Positions 56,585 through 63,630 of a stretch of 63,630 nucleotides of DNA are shown one piece after another (positions within the stretch are counted from its first letter, which is position 1; each line of letters opens with the position of its first letter). The position numbers were made by a program, and so were the translations under genes. Origin of the DNA: Paenibacillus ginsengarvi (GTDB taxonomy: Bacteria > Bacillota > Bacilli > Paenibacillales > NBRC-103111); contig NZ_RBAH01000003.1 of the NCBI RefSeq assembly GCF_003626695.1, forward strand, positions 1 to 63,630, read 5' to 3'. The notes below the pieces were generated by a model. The model had not been told where the DNA came from and searched no databases. It saw only the letters and a list, made by a program, of their open reading frames with translations.

Positions 56585-57676
56585 CTATGCGAGTAGCCTT
56601 ACTCCTTCTTTCAAGATGTTACGCGCGGCATTCACATCTCTGTCGTGCAGCTCTCCGCATTCGGGACATGTCCATTCCCTTACAGCCAGATCCTTGACTC
56701 CGGGATTCCTCTCTCCGCAGCAAGAGCATCGCTGGCTGGAGGGAAATGCTATGCCGACAACACTAAGCCTTCGCCCGTACCAACTCGCCTTGTAATCAAG
56801 CATGGTACGGAATTTCGACCAGCTGGCGTCCGAGATGCTTTTCGCGAGATGATGGTTTTTGACCATGTTCTTCACTCGCATGTCTTCCAGGCAGATCACT
56901 TGGTTTTCGTGGATCAACCGGGTCGATTGCTTGTGAAGAAAATCGTTTCGCATGTTTGCGATTTTTTCTTGCAGTCTGGCCACTCGGATCCGAGCTTTCT
57001 CTCGGTTCTTGCCGCCCTTCTGTCGCCTGGAGAGTACACGTTGCGCCCCAGCCAGTCGCTTCTCATACTCGCGCAAATATTTCGGGTTATCGACTTTCTG
57101 ACCATCAGACAGCGTCATGTAGGTTTTCAAGCCCAAGTCGATGCCTACGGCGTTTGGTGACGCCGGAAGCGGCTGAACGTCCGCTTCGCACACTAGAGAT
57201 ACAAAGTATTTGCCGCTCGGACTACGCCGAACGGTTGCCGAGAGTATGCGCCCTACTATTTCCTGCGACTTGGCAAAACGGGTACATCCCAGTTTCGGTA
57301 AGCGCAAGCGATTTCCTTCTACGCGGATAGCACCGTTATTCACGGCTGTATAGCTCTGGTTCGCATCGCGTTTACTTTTAAACTTCGGATATTCGTTCTG
57401 CTTGCGGAAAAATGCCTGATACCCGTCATCCAGCGCCCGAAGGCTGCGCTGCAAGGCGGTGCTGTCGACTTCGCTCAGCCATTCTTTTTCGCGTTTCAGT
57501 TCGGTCAGCTCAGCGGAACAAGCGGCGTAGCCTACGGTCTTCTGTTCTATCTCGTACGCATCCTTGCGACGAGACAAGAAGTGATTGAACACGAACCGCA
57601 CACAGCCAATCGTCTTGTTGATGAGTGTTTGCTGCTTTGGGGTTGGATACAACCTGAATTTGAACGCTTTGTGCAT
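56585..57676 (-). CDS. tnpB: TnpB RNA-guided nuclease (IS605 OrfB)
   Basis: A 363-residue intact TnpB: HTH_16-like N-terminal domain ([28 protein letters not shown]), RuvC-like nuclease with Asp180 ([12 protein letters not shown]), Glu264 ([11 protein letters not shown]) and [10 protein letters not shown] (344-353), and a zinc finger with CxxC pairs (Cys317/320, Cys337/340). TnpB cleaves DNA using an omega-RNA whose scaffold is the right end of the element, next to the 3' end of the gene. The ATG follows AAGGAGGGG. Confidence 0.95.
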   Translation of the reverse strand: MHKAFKFRLYPTPKQQTLINKTIGCVRFVFNHFLSRRKDAYEIEQKTVGYAACSAELTELKREKEWLSEVDSTALQRSLRALDDGYQAFFRKQNEYPKFKSKRDANQSYTAVNNGAIRVEGNRLRLPKLGCTRFAKSQEIVGRILSATVRRSPSGKYFVSLVCEADVQPLPASPNAVGIDLGLKTYMTLSDGQKVDNPKYLREYEKRLAGAQRVLSRRQKGGKNREKARIRVARLQEKIANMRNDFLHKQSTRLIHENQVICLEDMRVKNMVKNHHLAKSISDASWSKFRTMLDYKASWYGRRLSVVGIAFPSSQRCSCCGERNPGVKDLAVREWTCPECGELHDRDVNAARNILKEGVRLLA

Positions 57677-57696
57677 CGGCTCCCCTCCTTGTGTCT

Positions 57697-57726
57697 ATTA
57701 TACCACAAAAGAGGAACATATGTTCG
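57697..57726 (-). promoter_or_regulatory. tnpB -10 box and perfect LexA-type operator
   Basis: Minus strand TATAAT (57697-57702), and 10 bp upstream CGAACATATGTTCC (57713-57726), which fits the Bacillus LexA/DinR consensus CGAACRNRYGTTYC at every position. The operator covers the -35 region, which has no good TTGACA match. If bound, LexA would block tnpB until DNA damage. Confidence 0.75.
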
Positions 57727-57850
57727 ATCTATTTGTCGGATACTTGAGACGGCAGGGGCCGTCCCGTATCCAAAGGCCTTATATACCTTAAGGCGCGGGT
57801 TTTACGGCCTTTGTTATAAAAACGATCATTTGAATTTGGACAAAACGATG

Positions 57851-58291
57851 TTACAAGGTAACGGCAGCTTCCGTTTGTTTGCCGGTGATCGACATGGGCT
57901 GCGGCCACCCTCCCCAAATGTCTAACTTGTTTCCATCGGGGTCGTAGAGGTAAAAGTTCAATCCGCAATCCCCGTTATCCTCCAGTTTATCTATGATCGC
58001 ACCCCTATCTCTCAACTGATTATAGAACTTATGGATATCGGTTACTTGAATCGTGATCGGGCACTGGATCGTTCCGCTTATTTCCTTGAAGTTGGCATTG
58101 CCTTTTTCGCTAGTCTGGATTAAAAATAAGGTCTGCCCTTGCGGGAATCCAAGTTGCGCTTGCTGCGCCTTCTCATCAACCGGCCTCAGCAGCTTTACGC
58201 TTAGATGAGTTACGTACCAATCCGCCGATTTCTTCGGATTCGTAACCGGCAAATATACGGATTGAATGCCGCTTACCATAGACTGTCCCAT
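57851..58291 (-). CDS. Glyoxalase/VOC family protein
   Basis: A 146-residue vicinal-oxygen-chelate protein (GIQSVYLPVTNPKKSADWY start; ITIQVTDIHKFYNQLRDRGA; FYLYDPDGNKLDIWG metal-ligand end). One VOC unit, so it probably dimerises. 12 nt after the double-VOC gene and after a sigma factor gene, in one likely operon. Confidence 0.88.
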   Translation of the reverse strand: MGQSMVSGIQSVYLPVTNPKKSADWYVTHLSVKLLRPVDEKAQQAQLGFPQGQTLFLIQTSEKGNANFKEISGTIQCPITIQVTDIHKFYNQLRDRGAIIDKLEDNGDCGLNFYLYDPDGNKLDIWGGWPQPMSITGKQTEAAVTL

Positions 58292-58303
58292 CGCTAGGCC
58301 ACC

Positions 58304-59203
58304 TTATCGTTTTATCGTGTCATATTCTGCCGCCATGCTCTCTATGGAGGGGGGCGCGCCCAGAGATACTACCTGGATACGGTTGCCGTCGGGGTCGACG
58401 ATGTCGAAGCTCCTCCGCCCTGTCGCACTGCCGGTCGTCTCTGCAACTACATGCCCCTCGCTTGCAAGATGCTTGTATAGGGCGGCCGGATCATCGGCTT
58501 GCAAAATCAGACATTGCTGCACTTTGCCGGTATCATCTTCGAAATGAAGCGTTGTCCTCTCCTCATGGCGAAACAGGAAAAAGCCGAACTCTTGTACATC
58601 CTTGTAGCCGAACCTGCACGCATAAAAGGGCCCCGTTTTCACAATAGCCAATTGATCATCCGGCTCGCGTATAAGCTGAAAGCCAAGCACATCCGCATAA
58701 AAACGCGCTGACCTCCTTACGTCGGATACGGGGATCTCCAGATTGAAGATAGCTTCCACCCGCGCGTGATCCGCCGGCGGCTCTCCGTCGTTGGCTTGAA
58801 TTTGGATCCTATTGCCCGACGGGTCCACGGCTTCGAAGAAGCGCCCGCATCCATCCTCCTCCTGATCGGCATGAGGGAGCGTAACAGTAACGCCCGCTCC
58901 TGCCAGCTTCTCCCTCAACCCTTCCAGATTGGACGCGTGCATCATAACCATGCTGCGAGGGCGGCCGTTCTTCTCGTAGATGAGCCGATGACCGGATGAT
59001 GTCTTGGTCAAGATGAGCGTCGGATACACAGTCTCGCCGCGATCGATAGCGGCCAATTCCGCAGCGGCTCCATTCATGTTGAGCAGCGTTAGTCCGAGAT
59101 GTTCTGTATACCAGGCTGCCGTGACTTGCAGATCTGTTACCGGCAAATGAATCGCGAGCAGCCGCTTGATTTTCCCGCGGTCCTGCCGGAAGTGAAATTC
59201 CAT
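58304..59203 (-). CDS. Double-domain glyoxalase/VOC protein
   Basis: A 299-residue protein with two VOC domains (residues about 15-135, AIHLPVTDLQVTAAWYTEHL to VDPSGNRIQI; and about 150-290, LEIPVSDVRRSARFYADVLG to VDPDGNRIQVVS). VOC enzymes include glyoxalases, dioxygenases and drug-binding resistance proteins; no substrate is clear. ATG 59203 follows GGGGAGGGG. Follows the sigma factor gene by 78 nt. Confidence 0.88.
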   Translation of the reverse strand: MEFHFRQDRGKIKRLLAIHLPVTDLQVTAAWYTEHLGLTLLNMNGAAAELAAIDRGETVYPTLILTKTSSGHRLIYEKNGRPRSMVMMHASNLEGLREKLAGAGVTVTLPHADQEEDGCGRFFEAVDPSGNRIQIQANDGEPPADHARVEAIFNLEIPVSDVRRSARFYADVLGFQLIREPDDQLAIVKTGPFYACRFGYKDVQEFGFFLFRHEERTTLHFEDDTGKVQQCLILQADDPAALYKHLASEGHVVAETTGSATGRRSFDIVDPDGNRIQVVSLGAPPSIESMAAEYDTIKR

Positions 59204-59281
59204 GCGTCCCCTCCCCTTCATCTTTCAAAAGCTCGTAATAAGTAACGATCTTTAGCACCAAAACCAAACATCCCATAAAAA

Positions 59282-59971
59282 TTAAGAGGTTACCCGAATC
59301 AGATTGCCATCAGGGTCTTCGAAATAAAAGACCAGTTGTCCATCTCTGTAGCTCAATTGGCTCAGCTTGATCTGCTGCTTCGCCAGACTCAGATAGGACT
59401 TGCAGATCGCATCCGGATTCCGGCGCCTAAATGCTTCTACCAGCGATTCAAAATCCAACTGCTCCGAACCATCCGGCTGGTACGACGCCGGGCTTGCCGA
59501 ATCGGGTTGCTTCGCCAGCTTTTTTAGCTTCAGGCGGGCGCGGCCTACAGCTACCTGTACGGCTCCTTCCGCCAGCGAAAGCAGCCCGGCCGTTTCCTTT
59601 GCGGTAAAATCAAATACATCCATAAGCAGAACAATGACCATTGCCCGGGGCGGCAGACGATGAGCTAGCAGTTCCAAAAGCTCCCGCGCAGACAGCTCCG
59701 TGTCGATGCCGGGAAGACCGAGATGACGTTCGTCCAGAGGCTCCGAAGGAAGACTGCGCTTCTTAAGCTTGTCCTTCCAAGTATTGAGAACGATTTTATA
59801 CAGGTAGGCATTGCTTATTTCACATGCCGGGTCCGCTTCCATCCGCTTATGCACTTTAAGCAGCACATCCTGAGCCAGATCCTCGCATTCCCGGTCATTG
59901 GACGTTATTTTCAAGCTGTATCGATTAATCTTTTGTTGCAATTGCTTCATATCGCGACTTCGCTGCGTCAA
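59282..59971 (-). CDS. ECF-like sigma factor with a C-terminal extension
   Basis: A 229-residue sigma factor with region 2 (ECEDLAQDVLLKVHKRMEA) and region 4 (LLMDVFDFTAKETAGLLSLAEGAVQVAVGRARLKL), then about 60 extra residues (FESLVEAFRRRNPDAICKSY, a linker, and GQLVFYFEDPDGNLIRVTS). The last strand reads like the DPDGN end of a VOC domain, as encoded by the two genes downstream, or like a SnoaL-type tail. TTG start with AAAGGAG. Probably heads an operon with the VOC genes; no anti-sigma gene is adjacent. Confidence 0.85.
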   Translation of the reverse strand: MTQRSRDMKQLQQKINRYSLKITSNDRECEDLAQDVLLKVHKRMEADPACEISNAYLYKIVLNTWKDKLKKRSLPSEPLDERHLGLPGIDTELSARELLELLAHRLPPRAMVIVLLMDVFDFTAKETAGLLSLAEGAVQVAVGRARLKLKKLAKQPDSASPASYQPDGSEQLDFESLVEAFRRRNPDAICKSYLSLAKQQIKLSQLSYRDGQLVFYFEDPDGNLIRVTS

Positions 59972-60063
59972 ACGTCATTCTCCTTTCTCCGGTACGTTGT
60001 CCGCAGTCACGACAACAGGCTGCAACACTTGGTTTGCAGCCTGCTGAACGAATTTCTAATACA

Positions 60064-60723
60064 TTATTTACTGAACAGCCAGCTGTTGCAACCCGCCGCC
60101 AATTGTTGAAGTTCTTGAAAGAACACACCGGCATGGTAGCCGTCGCAAACCGCATGATGGAACTGCGCCGCTACAGGAAGCAGCAACTGTTCGCCCTGCC
60201 AGCGGTATTTTCCGATCGTAAAAATGGGCAGCAAATAGGTTCCCCCGGTGTAAATATTCAGGTTAAATCCGGTAAAGCTGACCCAAGGGATGCCCGATAT
60301 CGGAAACGTATTCGGCGGTTCGTTCGATGCAGGGAATAACTGCTTCGCGTTTTTGTACGTCTCCGTCTCTTGAAGGTAACACTCATAAAACGTTCGAAAG
60401 TCTTCGCTGAACGGAGTCCAAATGCTGGAGAACGTCTTCGTCTCTTCGTTTAAGATAGTGAAGCTGGGGGACATCTGGCTCCAGATGCCCAAGCGCCCCT
60501 GAGAATCGTAGCAGGTTCGGAACTCGCCGTGACGATTCACCACTGTCGTAATCATGTGGATGAAGGCGGGGTACAGCTTGACCCCCAGGCGCTTTAGTTC
60601 CGCACGCAGCTCGGTGATATCCACATCGGCGGTTATGCTGTACGAACATCTTACATGGTTTACATAATGTTCGAAATAAGGTTTTCTGTTCCAGTTATCC
60701 ATATCGATCGGATTAAACATCAT
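60064..60723 (-). CDS. catA: Type A chloramphenicol acetyltransferase
   Basis: A 219-residue CAT with the active-site motif HHAVCDGYHAG (189-199; the family's catalytic His), N-terminal NRKPYFEHYVNHVRCSY and WVSFTGFNLNIY. It acetylates chloramphenicol; the length is normal. Starts at ATG 60723 (or 60720), with GGAGGG 8 nt upstream that is locked in a 12-bp stem. A leader with short reading frames lies upstream, as in inducible cat genes. It reads toward the ECF-like sigma gene. Confidence 0.95.
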   Translation of the reverse strand: MMFNPIDMDNWNRKPYFEHYVNHVRCSYSITADVDITELRAELKRLGVKLYPAFIHMITTVVNRHGEFRTCYDSQGRLGIWSQMSPSFTILNEETKTFSSIWTPFSEDFRTFYECYLQETETYKNAKQLFPASNEPPNTFPISGIPWVSFTGFNLNIYTGGTYLLPIFTIGKYRWQGEQLLLPVAAQFHHAVCDGYHAGVFFQELQQLAAGCNSWLFSK

Positions 60724-60730
60724 TTTTATT

Positions 60731-60800
60731 CCCTCCTAAAATGGGTAGATTTTAGGAGGGATCATCCACTGCTTTGACCATATCCTCATTCACATTCCTC
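60731..60800 (-). promoter_or_regulatory. Translational attenuator of cat: leader peptides and sequestering stem
   Basis: Minus strand: perfect 12-bp stem CCCTCCTAAAAT / ATTTTAGGAGGG (60749-60760 and 60731-60742, 6-nt loop) whose 3' arm is the cat ribosome site. A 9-codon frame MVKAVDDPS (60752-60781) ends in the 5' arm; its MVK start and length equal the cat-86 leader MVKTDKISS. An overlapping 17-codon frame MRIWSKQWMIPPKIYPF (60736-60789) has the better ribosome site (GAGGAA, 5 nt spacing). Confidence 0.8.
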
Positions 60801-60917
60801 GTCTTTATGGTTTGCCGCCGGTTCACTCCCGCCAAGCGTTTCGTACAATGTCGCGTACATTCCGCTTACTTCGGAAAGCAGCCGAATGACCTCGCAAGCT
60901 GTTCATGTGCTGCTCCA

Positions 60918-60926
60918 ATTATAACA
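60918..60926 (-). promoter_or_regulatory. cat promoter (extended -10)
   Basis: Minus strand TGTTATAAT: consensus TATAAT (60918-60923) with a TGn extension, no good -35. The RNA would start near 60911 and have a 190-nt leader. That leader contains a further short frame (60786-60860) overlapping the 17-codon frame by ATGA. The divergent SLH gene promoter must also lie in 60930-61045, but I cannot define it. Confidence 0.55.
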
Positions 60927-61057
60927 TACTCGCCAAAAGTCTGATGCGGCGATATTGATAGGGTTACTGCCAGACTAATGGCCCATAGGCGATCGATTCA
61001 TTTCCATATATGATGAGTTCAAATAGGATGACATGTAAATTTTTGGGAGGCTATTGG

Positions 61058-63630
61058 ATGGCAATTTCAGTATTCAGAAAAGCCGTAGCGCTGGTATTCT
61101 CGGTATTGCTGTTGCTCTCTGCATCCCGCGCGGCGTTCGCGGAAAACAAGGAACAGGCTCCCGGCGACCTGCAGCATTCATGGGCTGACGGTACGCTCCA
61201 GGAATGGTGGACGAAGGGCTGGATTCACGGGTATCCGGACGGGACGTTCCGACCGGACTCGAACATTTCGAGGGCGGAATTTATTTCACTGGTGATCCGG
61301 GCACTCGGTCTGTCGGCTCAAGGCGACCTTTCCTTCCGTGACATCGGGAAGAACGATTGGGCCTATGAAGCCGTTGCTATCGCCTACCGCGCCGGGTATG
61401 TGAAAGGCTACGAAGACGGCACGATCCGGCCTCATCAAGATGTAAGCCGGGAAGAAGTCGCCGTTATGGTGCATACGATGCTGCAGCTGGAAGGGAGCAA
61501 AAACGGCGTATCGCCGTTCCGGGATGCGTCATCCTTCGCCGACTGGAGTCAAGCGGCGATCGATGGGCTGGCGGCGGCGGGCGTCTTGTCGGGTTATCCG
61601 GACGGGATGTTCCATCCCGGCAACAAAATTACACGGGCGGAAGCGGTTGTCGCCCTGAACAACGCCATGCGCTACGCGGCGACTGAACGGACGAGGACGT
61701 ATGCTCAGCCCGGGGCATTCGGCTCCGCATCCGGCCTCCCTTCCATCGTGGGGAATGTTGTGGTCGGCTCCCCCGGCGTTACACTTCAGAACATGCTGAT
61801 TCTGGGCGATCTGAGCGTACAAGGGACAGGGACGAGCGGCGAGGTCATCCTCAAAAACGTAGTTGTGCACGGGAAGACGTCCATCAGCGGCGTGGCGAGT
61901 CAGGTCGGAGTCATCGATTCCACATTAGGTTACTTGAATGTGTGTACGACAGGCGGTTCCGTTCGAATTACGGCAGCGGGTCATACGCAGGTGGCCCAAA
62001 CCACCTTGTGCTCCAGCGCCACTTTGGAGGAAAAGGATTTGGCCGGGGACGGGTTTCGTGAAGTGATCTTGTCGGCCGACATGACTAAAGGCTCGATTGC
62101 TGAGCTCCGGGGCACGTTCGACAATGTCGCCGTGAACGCTTCCGGAGTGACGCTCAAACTGGAGCAAGGCTCGATTCGGAATGCTGTATTCGGTCCCGGC
62201 TCGAACGGCTCGAGCGGCCAAGTCGCCCCGACAGCGTCGATCGATCAGCTCGTGCTGGATACGGCCGTTTCGGTTTCGGGACAAGGCGAGATTGAAAGAG
62301 CCACACTCAACCCCGGTGCAGGAGGAACTACATTCGAACGAAAGCCGAACCGAATCGATGGCGCGGAAGGAAGCGGGGCCGCCGTAGCGCCGCCAGATAC
62401 TTCCCCTCCCCTGTTCGGATCGGGATATCCGAAATGGCTGGCCGGCTCGGAGACGAGCGCGCTTGTTGTGGTCAAAGCGAACGAGCCCGGACGGCTTTAT
62501 GCCGTAGCGGCTCTTCCGGGCAATCCTCCGCCGAACTCGCTTCAGGTAAAAGCGGGGCAGCTCGGAAACGGAATCCCCGCGGTCTCGGCCGGGTTAAGCG
62601 TACTCACCGCCAATACGGATACGGCGATTCCATTGACCGGCCTGACTGCCGGAACGGACTATACACTCTATGTGGTGGCTGAGGACCATGCAGGGAATAT
62701 ACAAGCGGTTCCCGCAGCCGGAATCGTGAAAACAAGCGGGCTTGCGCCGCTCAAATTCGGCACGGCCAGCTTGCCGAACGGCAAAGTCGGCGCCACCTAT
62801 GCACCGGTGATGATTGAAAGCTCCGGCGGGGTCGGTAAACGCATTTATTCGCTGGTAAGCGGCGCTTTGCCCGTCGGGATGGCTTTTTCCTCCTCGGGCA
62901 TCTTCTCGGGGGCGCCGACCGTCGCCGGTTCGTACACGTTCACCGTTCGTGTGACAGATGATCAGCCTGCTAACGCAAATCAAAGCTTTACCGTCGTGAT
63001 CGAGCCGCCAGATCCGCTCAAATTCGGAACGACTAGCTTGCCGAACGGCAAAGTCGGCGCCGCCTATACGCCGGTAACGATCGAAAGCTTCGGCGGGATC
63101 GGCAAACGCACTTACTCGCTAGTCAGCGGCGCTTTGCCTGTCGGGATGGCCCTAACATCCTCGGGCGTATTTTCGGGGGCGCCGACCGTCGCCGGTTCGT
63201 ACACGTTCACCCTCCGCGTGACGGACGACCAGCCTGCTAACGCAAATCAGAGCTTTACCGTCGTGATCGAGCCGCCGGAGCCGCTCAAGTTCGGCACAAC
63301 CAGCTTGCCAAACGGCAAAGTCGGCGCCGCCTATACGCCGGTAACGATCGAAAGCTTCGGCGGGTTCGGCAAACACACCTACTCCCTGGTCAGCGGCGCC
63401 TTGCCTGTCGGGATGGCTCTAACATCCTCGGGCAGCTTCTCGGGGTCGCCGACCGTCGCCGGATCGTACACATTCACCGTCCGCGTGACGGACGACCAGC
63501 CTGCTACCGCGAATCAAAGCTTTACTGTCGTGATCGAGCCGCCGGAACCGCTCAAGTTCGGCACCACCAGCTTGCCAAGTGGCAAGGTCGGCGTCACTTA
63601 TGCGCCGGTAACGATCGAAAGCTCCGGCGG
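61058..63630 (+). CDS. S-layer homology protein with tandem Ig-like repeats (partial)
   Basis: Open from ATG 61058 (GGGAGG 7 nt upstream) to the window end without a stop, at least 857 residues. Signal peptide (MAISVFRKAVALVFSVLLLL, cleavage near AFA), three SLH domains (about 36-90, 95-150, 155-210; WIHGYPDGTFRPDSNISRAE, YVKGYEDGTIRPHQDVSREE, VLSGYPDGMFHPGNKITRAE) that bind pyruvylated wall polymer, a beta-helix-like region (about 220-430), an Fn3-like segment, then 89-residue He_PIG-type Ig repeats. Expected on the cell surface. Confidence 0.95.
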   Translation, partial: MAISVFRKAVALVFSVLLLLSASRAAFAENKEQAPGDLQHSWADGTLQEWWTKGWIHGYPDGTFRPDSNISRAEFISLVIRALGLSAQGDLSFRDIGKNDWAYEAVAIAYRAGYVKGYEDGTIRPHQDVSREEVAVMVHTMLQLEGSKNGVSPFRDASSFADWSQAAIDGLAAAGVLSGYPDGMFHPGNKITRAEAVVALNNAMRYAATERTRTYAQPGAFGSASGLPSIVGNVVVGSPGVTLQNMLILGDLSVQGTGTSGEVILKNVVVHGKTSISGVASQVGVIDSTLGYLNVCTTGGSVRITAAGHTQVAQTTLCSSATLEEKDLAGDGFREVILSADMTKGSIAELRGTFDNVAVNASGVTLKLEQGSIRNAVFGPGSNGSSGQVAPTASIDQLVLDTAVSVSGQGEIERATLNPGAGGTTFERKPNRIDGAEGSGAAVAPPDTSPPLFGSGYPKWLAGSETSALVVVKANEPGRLYAVAALPGNPPPNSLQVKAGQLGNGIPAVSAGLSVLTANTDTAIPLTGLTAGTDYTLYVVAEDHAGNIQAVPAAGIVKTSGLAPLKFGTASLPNGKVGATYAPVMIESSGGVGKRIYSLVSGALPVGMAFSSSGIFSGAPTVAGSYTFTVRVTDDQPANANQSFTVVIEPPDPLKFGTTSLPNGKVGAAYTPVTIESFGGIGKRTYSLVSGALPVGMALTSSGVFSGAPTVAGSYTFTLRVTDDQPANANQSFTVVIEPPEPLKFGTTSLPNGKVGAAYTPVTIESFGGFGKHTYSLVSGALPVGMALTSSGSFSGSPTVAGSYTFTVRVTDDQPATANQSFTVVIEPPEPLKFGTTSLPSGKVGVTYAPVTIESSG
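62747..63630 (+). repeat. Tandem 267-bp repeats encoding Ig-like domains
   Basis: Units begin CCGCTCAA(A/G)TTCGG at 62747, 63014, 63281 and 63548: three full copies and part of a fourth, spaced exactly 267 bp (89 codons). The DNA is nearly identical between copies (for example the GACGACCAGCCTGCTA stretch), with a few silent and missense changes, so they spread by recent duplication or gene conversion. Confidence 0.95.

Larger units (their letters stand above)
56480..57815 (-). mobile_element. IS200/IS605-type tnpB-only insertion element
   Basis: Contains tnpB alone (no tnpA). The right end carries a palindrome CCCACGGG / CCGTGGG (56486-56508) followed by GAGTGTCAA, the typical IS200/IS605 right-end form, ending near 56480. 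The left end holds a hairpin GGATAC / GTATCC with inner GACGG / CCGTC (57738-57771); the exact left boundary is uncertain (57775-57815). It lies 35 bp upstream of the decayed siderophore gene. Confidence 0.8.

Noticed and set aside
62747..63630. Possible CRISPR or IS-like repeats
   Set aside because: The 267-bp units are in-frame protein-coding repeats, without spacers or a short repeat.

Overview
The window looks like a chromosomal segment of a moderately high-GC, endospore-forming member of Bacillales, most likely Paenibacillaceae. Reasons: gene order and proteins match Bacillus relatives (16S/bofA/yaaL/recR/yaaK/dnaX/SRP RNA; rpmE/rho/murA/fbaA/spo0F/pyrG/rpoE; ywiB/argS/speE/pbpG/ywhD), TTG and GTG starts with strong AGGAGG-type ribosome sites are common, and sporulation genes (bofA, spo0F) are present. 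The assignment is inferred from gene content, without any database search.

Region 1 (1-31 kb) is mostly conserved housekeeping DNA read leftward. A 16S rRNA 5' end with tandem rrn promoters is followed by the bofA-dnaX block, a PAS histidine kinase and the SRP RNA. Then come a lipoprotein, rpmE, a radical SAM gene, rho, murA, fbaA, spo0F, pyrG (with a GGG-start attenuator and an inserted small palindromic element) and rpoE. After these lie a subtilisin-like protease, argS-ywiB, divergent speE/pbpG, ywhD, an M1 metallopeptidase, an NlpC/P60 hydrolase under a c-di-AMP (ydaO-type) riboswitch, and a LysR/threonine synthase pair.

Region 2 (30-36 kb) is a nickel module: NikR with a histidine-rich tail, then a five-gene SBP/permease/permease/ATPase/ATPase importer.

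Region 3 (36-61 kb) is accessory. It holds a BNR-like lipoprotein, an APH-type kinase, two DinB proteins, a DHA2 efflux pump, two orphan solute-binding lipoproteins (one next to a LacI regulator), a SatA-like streptothricin acetyltransferase, an ECF sigma/DUF4179 anti-sigma pair, a Tat-exported beta-helix protein, GyrI-like and AraC proteins, a PHP phosphoesterase, a decayed siderophore-binding fusion, a TnpB element with a perfect LexA-type operator, a second sigma factor with VOC genes, and a type A chloramphenicol acetyltransferase whose leader looks like a translational attenuator.

Region 4 (61 kb to the end) is the start of a large S-layer-homology protein whose Ig-like repeats are tandem 267-bp units running off the window. 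The strongest observations are the leader-peptide attenuator on the cat gene, the LexA box over the tnpB promoter, the pyrG reiterative-transcription attenuator, a terminator hairpin that contains a downstream gene's ribosome site, and the hybrid pseudogene.
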